11,341 bases of DNA from CALARM01 sp036746235 (GTDB taxonomy: Bacteria > Vulcanimicrobiota > SpSt-956 > JAKJGF01), in NCBI GenBank assembly GCA_036746235.1, contig DAIOEN010000229.1, forward strand, positions 1 through 11,341. The letters run 5' to 3'. The notes under the pieces were generated by a model. It was not told where the DNA came from, searched no databases, and saw only the letters and a program-made list of their open reading frames with translations. Made by a program: the position numbers and the translations under genes. Shown here in pieces: positions 6,801-11,341 of this stretch (positions within the stretch are counted from its first letter, which is position 1; each line of letters begins with the position of its first letter).

Positions 6801-8713
6801 GAGTGAAAAGAAGGTACAAAAGTTCCTTTACCTGTAAGCATTTCTCCCATATAGAGATTTGCCCTGAAAGACTGAGGGTTAAGCTCAAGTAATTCTTCAA
6901 GTAATGCCCTGGCTCCATCAAAATTTTTTATTTCTGTCATTGCGACAGAAAGATCTATCTTTAAATCACCATCACCGGGGAATAAATCCAGAAGTTTACT
7001 GAACTCATCACAGGCTTCCTGCCCTCTTCCGTTATAATAAAGGGACGCAGCATAATTCCTGAGATATTCCATGTTTTCTTTATCCATATTAATTGCTTCC
7101 TGGAAAACCTTTAAAGCTTCGTCATATTTCTTCAAATTCGTCAGGATTATTCCTTTAAGGTTTAAAAGCATTCCGTTCGATTTATCCAGTTCCAGGGATT
7201 TATTGATTAAAGAAAGACCATGGTGGGGATTACCATGGAGCAGTTCAAATATGGCTTCATAATAATAGGGTAAAGGATTATCTGAGTTTCCTTCCCTTAC
7301 AGACTTGAAGCGAATCAAAATATTTTCATAGCTATCCCATCCTTCATCGGTAAGTAAAAGTATAAGATTAATATTTGCACACAGGGAATGAGGGTCTATC
7401 TGAACAGCTTCTTCGAGAAATTTTCTTGCATCCGATTTTCTTCCGAGATCAAGATATGAAAGAGCTCTGTTATTAAGATCTTCTGCTTTAAGTTCTGCTT
7501 CTCCGGGAAGTGTTCTCTCATAATCTTTTCCGCTTACTTCTCTGTAAACCAGTGTAAGGACATCCTGAATTTCGTCAAAAGATGAGTATCTGCATTTAGA
7601 ATCTTTTTCCAGACATTTCATCAATAAATTTTTCAATGTTTTCGGGATTCCGTCACGAAACTTGTCGGGATCAGGAGTAGGAGTAAATCTGTGCATCATC
7701 TGATAGGCAATAACAGTAGGATAGGGATTATCAGGTTCTTTAACAAAAGGCCTTCTTCCGCAGATCATTTCATATAACATTACACCAAAGGAATATACAT
7801 CGGATCTTCTATCGGTTTTATCTGCCCCTGTCCACTGTTCGGGAGGCATATAGGGCGGTGTTCCCACAGCAGTAGCAGACGTAAGGGTCTGCCATTCCTG
7901 CTGGCTTATGGAAGATGGTTTTTCTAAGGAAACAGGAGTAACAGGTTCTGTATCATGTTTTTTTGTTTTCACAAGTCCGAAATCAGTAATTTTTACTGTA
8001 CCGTCTTTCATTAACAGTACATTATCTGCTTTAATATCACGATGAACAAGGCCTCTGGAATGGGCATAAGAAATACCGGAACAGAATTGAATGGCAAAAT
8101 CCAGCACATCAGGTAATTCTCTGAGATTCTCCTCTTTTAGCCAGTCAGAAAGACTGCCACCGTCGGCATATTCTATGAATATTCTTGGGATGCCCTGCAT
8201 TTCTCTCACATAAAAAGCAGTGGCTATATTGGGATGTTTTCCCAGGTCAACCCATGTTTCAGCTTCCCTTATAAAACGGGCTTTATTTTCTCCGGTAAGA
8301 AATTCTTCACGGGGAGATTTTACAACCAGTTTTATACCCCATTTAAGATGGTCTACAAAATATATTACCCCCATACCACCTGTTACTATATTTTCCACAC
8401 GATAAAGACTGTCTATAACCTCCCTGACAGACCAGGTTCCGGAACTGCCATGGTCCGGTAAATCCCGGCTATCTAAAAGAGTTTTGTCTTCACTTTTTTC
8501 GTTTCCTTTATCCGAAAGGGGTTTGTCTTCCGATATATCTTCAACAAGGGTCTTACTTTCTGCACTTGAAATGCTTTTAGCTTCCGATATATCTTCAACA
8601 AGGGTCTTACTTTCTGCACTTGAAATGCTTTTAGCTTCCGATATATCTTCAACAAGGGTCTTACTTTCTTCATATTCTTCAGGTTTTCCAGAAAATCCAT
8701 AACCATTATTCAT
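3812..8713 (-). CDS. Giant membrane-anchored Ser/Thr kinase with TPR, two WD40 propellers, HEAT repeats and CxxCH
   Basis: Hanks-type kinase (residues counted from the upstream Met at 8719). Residues 18-64: 18-residue repeats containing TLVEDISE. Kinase domain, about 105-392: Gly loop TGGMG (113-117), Lys134, Glu152, HRDIKADN (226-233), DFG (246-248), PPEQ (292-295) and Arg377, so catalysis should be intact. TPRs about 411-660. WD40 repeats about 700-990 and 1084-1370, seven per block, implying two propellers, with TPR-like helices between. One membrane span, about 1416-1438. HEAT-like repeats about 1466-1560, then CIYCH (1597-1601) near the C-terminus. Expected topology puts kinase, TPR and propellers inside and HEAT/CxxCH outside. 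The scaffold probably brings substrates to the kinase; the signal is unknown. Start 8713 is preferred because GGGGGG (8720-8725) abuts the ATG at 8719 but is 6 nt from this one. Probably co-transcribed with the amidotransferase gene, 23-29 bp upstream. Kinase/WD40 identity is secure; the physiological role is unknown. Confidence 0.95.
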   Translation of the reverse strand: MNNGYGFSGKPEEYEESKTLVEDISEAKSISSAESKTLVEDISEAKSISSAESKTLVEDISEDKPLSDKGNEKSEDKTLLDSRDLPDHGSSGTWSVREVIDSLYRVENIVTGGMGVIYFVDHLKWGIKLVVKSPREEFLTGENKARFIREAETWVDLGKHPNIATAFYVREMQGIPRIFIEYADGGSLSDWLKEENLRELPDVLDFAIQFCSGISYAHSRGLVHRDIKADNVLLMKDGTVKITDFGLVKTKKHDTEPVTPVSLEKPSSISQQEWQTLTSATAVGTPPYMPPEQWTGADKTDRRSDVYSFGVMLYEMICGRRPFVKEPDNPYPTVIAYQMMHRFTPTPDPDKFRDGIPKTLKNLLMKCLEKDSKCRYSSFDEIQDVLTLVYREVSGKDYERTLPGEAELKAEDLNNRALSYLDLGRKSDARKFLEEAVQIDPHSLCANINLILLLTDEGWDSYENILIRFKSVREGNSDNPLPYYYEAIFELLHGNPHHGLSLINKSLELDKSNGMLLNLKGIILTNLKKYDEALKVFQEAINMDKENMEYLRNYAASLYYNGRGQEACDEFSKLLDLFPGDGDLKIDLSVAMTEIKNFDGARALLEELLELNPQSFRANLYMGEMLTGKGTFVPSFHSFSPSHNCGIALKYLQKASSLAPYVPRVIESLSECSGDRIPPSCVMFQSKTERDLIYPEGGEIKKLEGAGGKITGVCFSGEHLAISCNTDSLLEFWDLRDRKSIKKVSEESSYMKFEALDVAVSSRYIASAHGDDTIRLWHKETGEFIRAFYGHENIVRSIQFSPDGTLIASSGADEVVNIWDVESGNSLITAGKNMGIIYCVRFSPGGAFVATGNQKNSLQLWHVKSGDCYKKFSGHNGPVLSIAFSPDGKYILSGSEDKTLKLWDIDKGVCVKTFSGHDSSVESVDFSPYAFHVASGASNGCVKIWDISTGQPVRTISEHTSSVTSVKFAPSGRSLLTASRDKTLRYISLPFKSDKIYNAIYRREYLIVKPRTVEESLRDVEVFEKLLSEGEKKVRDGEWKEGHDIFRKALNIQGFSKDGRALQGLHKAGEGGNREGIRSVWLFKSFSDSQGKVNNVSVSDNNLLVYGGPDKTVRVKKLQTGETLKSFSDMGEIVEISREGKFILSAGEDKKIKFHDLSADKSLRILSENLDCKSLNIFPGSFYAVTGGGMTDSTVKIWNIESGECLRTLKGHSSSVETVVLSKDGRNLLSGSDDKTLKLWDVESGKCKAHFQGHTLPVTGADISPDGKIVSSSNDRTVRLWDIRSEKCLKIFKEHRGEVTSVAFSPDWNFIVSGSTDNTVRIWNADTGDCIRILEDYSSTVTDVKFSPDGRYIITSTMDGMVKIWEIDWNWSFSKEIIPQEKTVLMPQELVIELKEEVIEDATIYVKETKTHRNIISIVGICAITVLLIFMAFIPSWWKEVNKGKARELIKICYFYSDSEDRIKWNMNAEKLIELGEPAIDVLVDEGLSDKDGMAQLNAFKLMTMFNNKEYVRKKAKKQLIKLLSDSEPAVRGEAARFIGTYGYIDALPSLKEALDFENKGRWSDVDMELIETDKIKTYSQQTGTSGNNIFYYKCIYCHGKMQYEPQKICDEAKLKPWDYTRNTMKKAVEMLQ
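8527..8669 (-). repeat. 54-bp in-frame tandem repeat at the kinase N-terminus
   Basis: Two identical 54-bp units (8527-8580, 8581-8634) and an identical 35-bp partial third (8635-8669). Each full unit encodes an 18-residue block around SKTLVEDISEAKS. No base differs between copies, including third codon positions. That points to recent slippage or duplication and a copy number likely to vary between strains. The length is a multiple of three, so copy changes keep the frame. Confidence 0.93.
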
Positions 8714-8719
8714 AATCAT

Positions 8720-8725
8720 CCCCCC
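8720..8725 (-). promoter_or_regulatory. G-run ribosome-binding site deciding the kinase start
   Basis: The minus strand reads AAAAGGGGGG directly before two in-frame ATGs, at 8719 and 8713. The run touches the first ATG and is 6 nt from the second, so Met3 is the more likely start. The product changes by only two residues. The run of six G's is unlike the AGGAGG-type sites elsewhere in the window and could be a slippage hotspot. Confidence 0.55.
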
Positions 8726-8742
8726 TTTTCACTTTATTTATT

Positions 8743-9561
8743 CTATTTTTTTATATTTTTTTCCTTCCATATGGTAGCTTCTTTTATTAATCGCTTAAAG
8801 AGAGTGTAGAATCTGGGATCTTCTATGACCAGTTTTTCAGGATGGAACTGGACTGACATAATGTATTCTTCTCCTGTTCCTTCCATGGCTTCTACAACAC
8901 CATCTTCAGAAAGGGATGTTATTTTAAAACCAGGTGCAGTATTTTTAACAGACTGATGGTGGGAAGAATTGGCTCTTATTTTTTCTTCACCAAGTATATC
9001 ATAGAGGAGACTGTCTTTATGAATATTTATGTAATGAAAACATGGTTTTATCTTTCCATTATTATCCAGGATTTGATGGACAAGGAGATCTTTTCTTTCA
9101 TATTGAGAAGGAAGATCCTGATAGAGATTACCTCCGAAATAAACATTGATCAACTGATGTCCCCGGCATATTGCAAAAATCGGCATTTTTCTTTCCACAC
9201 AGTATTTAATAATATCAAATTCAAAGGTGTCGAACTCCGCATCAGGTTCTCTGGAACCTTTATTTTCTTCATTAAAAAATTTCGGATCCATATCACCTCC
9301 GCCTGGTATTAAAAGGCCATCAATCTGTTTTAACTGGATAGTTAAAAATTCCTTATCATAAGCTTCGGAAAGGACTACAATCTTACCTCCCGACATTTCA
9401 ACGGCTTTTCTATAGTTAGGTAGTTTATCTTCACCTTCCTGTAATTTTACACCCTGTTCTTTAGAATAAATAAGACCTATTTTCACTTCTCCTGCAGAGG
9501 CAGGTAAAGACTTATAGAAAACGAGGAAACAAAAAACGAACAAAATTATCAATTTATACAT
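8743..9561 (-). CDS. Exported class I glutamine amidotransferase-like hydrolase (PuuD / peptidase C26 type)
   Basis: Members of this family hydrolyse gamma-glutamyl amide bonds, for example gamma-glutamyl-GABA in putrescine breakdown or folate poly-gamma-glutamate. The 272-residue product has a signal peptide (hydrophobic core about 4-18, probable cleavage after ASA at 23, no lipobox Cys). The amidotransferase domain has PGGGDMDP (86-93), nucleophile motif CRGHQ (Cys132), SSHHQ (199-203) and QFHPE (238-242), giving a Cys132/His240/Glu242 triad. Length after cleavage, about 250 residues, is normal for the family, whose PuuD members are usually cytoplasmic, so export is the odd feature. An exported enzyme could cut gamma-glutamyl peptides, including peptidoglycan- or polyglutamate-derived ones, but the substrate is inferred. 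The start is supported by AAAGGAG 9 nt upstream. It is the middle gene of a same-strand trio, 73 bp after the P-loop gene and 23-29 bp before the kinase. Confidence 0.92.
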   Translation of the reverse strand: MYKLIILFVFCFLVFYKSLPASAGEVKIGLIYSKEQGVKLQEGEDKLPNYRKAVEMSGGKIVVLSEAYDKEFLTIQLKQIDGLLIPGGGDMDPKFFNEENKGSREPDAEFDTFEFDIIKYCVERKMPIFAICRGHQLINVYFGGNLYQDLPSQYERKDLLVHQILDNNGKIKPCFHYINIHKDSLLYDILGEEKIRANSSHHQSVKNTAPGFKITSLSEDGVVEAMEGTGEEYIMSVQFHPEKLVIEDPRFYTLFKRLIKEATIWKEKNIKK

Positions 9562-9634
9562 TCAAAACAACTCCTTTATTTTCTCATAAATAATTTCTAT
9601 GGGAGAACATGCTCACAGGCAGTTCAAAAATATC

Positions 9635-10264
9635 CTATCTGGCCCACAGGGCTCCCGTTTTTTCCAGCCAGTCGGCAATTTTATCTGCTGCCCCTGCCAC
9701 ATTATTATCTGAAATATCAAGTTTCAACAGAGGCAAAATAGACTTTTCTACAAGTTTTTCCATAAGAATCTGATCCTCTATAAAAGGTTGAAGATTATCG
9801 TATTGAGACGGGTTACCCGATACTTTTAACCTCTCTTTTCTGGCGTCTTCAAAAGACTCTTTACTTCTTTTACAGAAGACGAGATGAAAACCTGTCTTTT
9901 GAAGTCTTTCCTCAAGCCACAGGAAATCATAATCTTTATTACGATTCTGCAGTTGATACATTCTGGTAGAAAGATGAAAACGATCAATAATCCACGAATA
10001 ATAAGGGAGAAGTTCAAAAAGCTTCATCCACGTTCTGTAAGTTTCCATTGCCCTTTCTTCCTCATGAAGTTCAAAATTTATCAATCCTCTTCCCCATGGG
10101 AAATTGGTAAAAGCACACCATTCTGCAGAAATCAAAGGGGAATGATATCGATATTTACGGGGCCCTACAATACGGGGATGTTCATTTAACGCAAACGCTA
10201 TCTCTGTCTTGAAGGTCAATCTTGTTCCTTCAAGGATGATTTTAGGACATAATTTTGAAGACAT
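9635..10264 (-). CDS. P-loop nucleoside/nucleotide kinase-like protein
   Basis: 209 residues, cytoplasmic, resembling the thymidylate/deoxynucleoside kinase fold. A Walker A-like segment GTRLTFKT (13-20) follows strand IILE but has Phe18 where GxxxxGK[S/T] has its second Gly; Lys19 and Thr20 remain. IDRFHLS (93-99) matches the DR-x-H/S catalytic segment of dNK/TMK enzymes. RKERLKVSG (142-150) is placed like an Arg-rich LID. The C-terminal LDISDNNVAGAADKIADWLEKTG segment (182-204) is the usual final strand and helix of thymidylate-kinase-like proteins. The altered P-loop may mean changed nucleotide binding. Phosphorylation of a nucleoside or other small molecule is likely, with substrate unknown. 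AAAGGA lies 7-8 nt before the ATG. It is the first gene of the minus-strand cluster leading to the amidotransferase and the Ser/Thr kinase. Family placement is by motif only; moderately sure. Confidence 0.82.
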   Translation of the reverse strand: MSSKLCPKIILEGTRLTFKTEIAFALNEHPRIVGPRKYRYHSPLISAEWCAFTNFPWGRGLINFELHEEERAMETYRTWMKLFELLPYYSWIIDRFHLSTRMYQLQNRNKDYDFLWLEERLQKTGFHLVFCKRSKESFEDARKERLKVSGNPSQYDNLQPFIEDQILMEKLVEKSILPLLKLDISDNNVAGAADKIADWLEKTGALWAR

Positions 10265-10295
10265 AAAACGTTCCTTTCACATTTTATTTACAGTA

Positions 10296-10301
10296 ATTAT
10301 A
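10296..10301 (-). promoter_or_regulatory. Candidate -10 box of the P-loop/amidotransferase/kinase cluster
   Basis: The minus strand reads TATAAT, predicting a start near 10289 and a leader of about 25 nt carrying the AAAGGA ribosome-binding site. The -35 region (about 10317-10324) matches poorly, so the promoter may be weak or need an activator. The heptamer arrays lie just upstream, from 10328. Confidence 0.45.
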
Positions 10302-10327
10302 ATGTAACCTGTTAGAATTTAAGTTTT

Positions 10328-10398
10328 CGTGACGGGTAACGCGTAACGCGTGACAGGTTTATATCCATGGGCATCACGCATTACGCCTTACGCATTAC
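10328..10398. repeat. Inverted pair of heptamer arrays in the divergent intergenic region
   Basis: The left array (10328-10355) has four units in the GTRACG orientation: CGTGACG, GGTAACG, CGTAACG, CGTGACA. The right array (10371-10398) has four units in the opposite orientation: GCATCAC, GCATTAC, GCCTTAC, GCATTAC. A 15-bp spacer separates them. Positions 10336-10353 and 10374-10391 can pair at 16 of 18 positions around a 20-nt loop. The element lies between the kinase-cluster promoter and the vWA promoter. The remaining stretch, 10399-10469, shows nothing recognisable. Confidence 0.85.
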
Positions 10399-10469
10399 GA
10401 GGCCATTACTTATGAAATTAACTATATATATTTCACACATTCCTTTCCTTTTTCCTGCAAATTCTACTA

Positions 10470-10498
10470 TTGACAAAAATAATTTCTCATGCTACACT
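10470..10498 (+). promoter_or_regulatory. Sigma-70-type promoter of the vWA gene
   Basis: Consensus -35 TTGACA (10470-10475), exactly 17 bp of spacer, then -10 TACACT (10493-10498). A TG one base before the -10 (10490-10491) makes it an extended -10. Predicted start is near 10505, giving a leader of about 55 nt to the ATG at 10561. It is the best-formed promoter in the window. Confidence 0.72.
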
Positions 10499-10524
10499 AA
10501 TATTGTAAAATATACACTAATATT
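10493..10524 (+). promoter_or_regulatory. 12-bp direct repeat overlapping the -10 box (candidate operator)
   Basis: TACACTAATATT occurs perfectly at 10493-10504 and again at 10513-10524. The 20-bp offset is about two helical turns, placing both copies on the same DNA face. The first copy contains the -10 hexamer and the second lies just after the predicted start, so a bound protein would block transcription. A duplicated -10 giving tandem start sites is the alternative. Confidence 0.5.
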
Positions 10525-10560
10525 AAAGTAGAAAACACACGATTAAAGGAGGAAATAAAT

Positions 10561-11341
10561 ATGTTAAGTTTTCATCTGGAATTAAATCAGAATTTTTTCC
10601 AGGCAGAAAGCCAGAGTCAGACAGTTTACGGACTTATAAGAATAAAACCGGAAGAAAATGCAATAAAAGGCAGAGCCCCTCTTGATATTAAATTTCTTCT
10701 GGACAGAAGCGGTTCTATGTCAGAAAGGGTAACCAGTACAAATTTAGATATAAATACTATCATAGATTTTCTTTTCAGTAAAAAGAATAAGAAAAATATC
10801 ACGAAACTGGATCTGTTAAAAATAGCGGTAAACCAGGTTATAAACAGAATGGAATTAAATGACATGGTTTCAATAATAACCTTTGACGGTAATGCAAAAG
10901 AACTTATAGAGACAATTATAAAAAGCAAAGAAGATAAAAATAATATAAAAAAAATAGTCACACAGATACGCACAGGTGGCTCGACAAACATGTCAAAGGC
11001 TTTAAATATTGCTCTGACTGCCCCGGATACAGTAAACCATGTAAAAAGAATAATAATTTTTACGGACGGAGACGTGAACACTCCTTCTGTAGAAGAAGAA
11101 GAGAAAGCCTGTACGGAACTTGCCGTAAAGGCGAAGCAGTTGAAAATACCTTTCAGTATTTTCGCAACAGGTATAGAATATAATGATAAATTCCTCGGAA
11201 AACTGGCAGATATAACAACAGGCAGAATGGAACATATATCAAACCCGACAAACATGATAAATATATTTAATGAAGAAATTGGAGTCCTTGGAGATATAGC
11301 AATAACCAATCTTGAAGGAACAATGCAGATGAGTAACGGAA
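10561..11341 (+). CDS. von Willebrand factor A domain protein (3' end outside window)
   Basis: 260 residues are visible before the window ends with the frame still open. After a short beta-rich N-terminal segment (about 1-40), a vWA domain spans about 41-235. It has a complete metal-ion-dependent adhesion site: DRSGS (Asp48, Ser50, Ser52), Thr142 in GGSTNM, and Asp169 in FTDGD. Such domains bind a divalent metal and partner proteins. There is no signal peptide, so the protein probably acts in the cytoplasm, unlike integrin-type vWA proteins. An insert rich in Lys and Asn (about 55-82) follows the first MIDAS motif. The start is supported by AAAGGAGG (10545-10552) 8 nt upstream and by the promoter at 10470-10498. 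It diverges from the P-loop/amidotransferase/kinase cluster, so a role with the Ser/Thr kinase is plausible but inferred. What follows the vWA domain cannot be seen. Confidence 0.92.
   Translation, partial: MLSFHLELNQNFFQAESQSQTVYGLIRIKPEENAIKGRAPLDIKFLLDRSGSMSERVTSTNLDINTIIDFLFSKKNKKNITKLDLLKIAVNQVINRMELNDMVSIITFDGNAKELIETIIKSKEDKNNIKKIVTQIRTGGSTNMSKALNIALTAPDTVNHVKRIIIFTDGDVNTPSVEEEEKACTELAVKAKQLKIPFSIFATGIEYNDKFLGKLADITTGRMEHISNPTNMINIFNEEIGVLGDIAITNLEGTMQMSNG

Noticed and set aside
8473..8706. Repetitive minus-strand frame of 77 codons
   Set aside because: It is the 54-bp repeat of the kinase N-terminus read in another frame.
9605..9625. GAAC/GTTC inverted repeat between the P-loop and amidotransferase genes, considered as terminator or LexA-type box
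   Set aside because: The stem is only seven pairs with a bulge, the T-run is on the wrong side for the minus-strand transcript, and the spacing fits no LexA consensus known to me.
10626..11309. Minus-strand open frame of 227 codons, hydrophobic
   Set aside because: Antisense to the vWA domain, whose MIDAS motifs, promoter and ribosome-binding site are clear; the apparent hydrophobicity is the usual antisense effect of Lys/Asn-rich coding.

Overview
The window is A+T-rich, densely coded bacterial DNA. Genes have good Shine-Dalgarno sites and the promoters look sigma-70-like. Signal-peptide-bearing proteins and a huge eukaryote-like Ser/Thr kinase carrying TPR, WD40 and HEAT repeats suggest an environmental, signalling-rich bacterium, probably from a poorly cultivated low-GC lineage. 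The phylum cannot be fixed from this sequence; no rRNA, tRNA, IS element or CRISPR was seen.

Layout, left to right. (1) 1-183 is the C-terminal tail of a plus-strand gene that starts outside the window. (2) 255-1676, minus: a class I SAM-dependent methyltransferase fused to C-terminal TPRs. (3) 1834-3351, plus: an exported 5'-nucleotidase/UshA-type metallophosphoesterase, divergent from the methyltransferase. (4) 3463-3741, plus: a 92-residue protein of unknown function with a Ser/Thr-rich tail. (5) A minus-strand cluster read from about 10290 down to 3812, probably one operon: a P-loop nucleoside-kinase-like protein (9635-10264), an exported class I glutamine amidotransferase of the PuuD/peptidase C26 type (8743-9561), and a membrane-anchored Ser/Thr kinase of about 1,630 residues (3812-8713). 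(6) 10561-11341, plus and cut by the window end: a von Willebrand factor A protein with a complete MIDAS, transcribed divergently from the kinase operon behind a well-formed promoter that overlaps a 12-bp direct repeat.

The signalling theme is the kinase, with a complete catalytic core, two predicted seven-bladed propellers, one membrane span and an apparently extracytoplasmic C-terminus with a CxxCH motif, facing a vWA gene across a shared regulatory region. This recalls bacterial vWA/kinase signalling pairs such as the TerY-associated systems, but no phosphatase or FHA protein is visible here. The kinase N-terminus carries tandem Thr-Leu-Val-Glu-Asp repeats that look like phospho-acceptor/FHA-docking sites.

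The second theme is period-7 DNA. Five of the intergenic regions contain short tandem heptamers, mostly of the GCGTYAC/GTRACGC class and one of the related GTGAARR class. Several form inverted repeats, including a perfect 22-bp palindrome. They lie outside the coding regions as called here, apart from one arm touching a stop codon, and they flank the small 92-residue gene on both sides.
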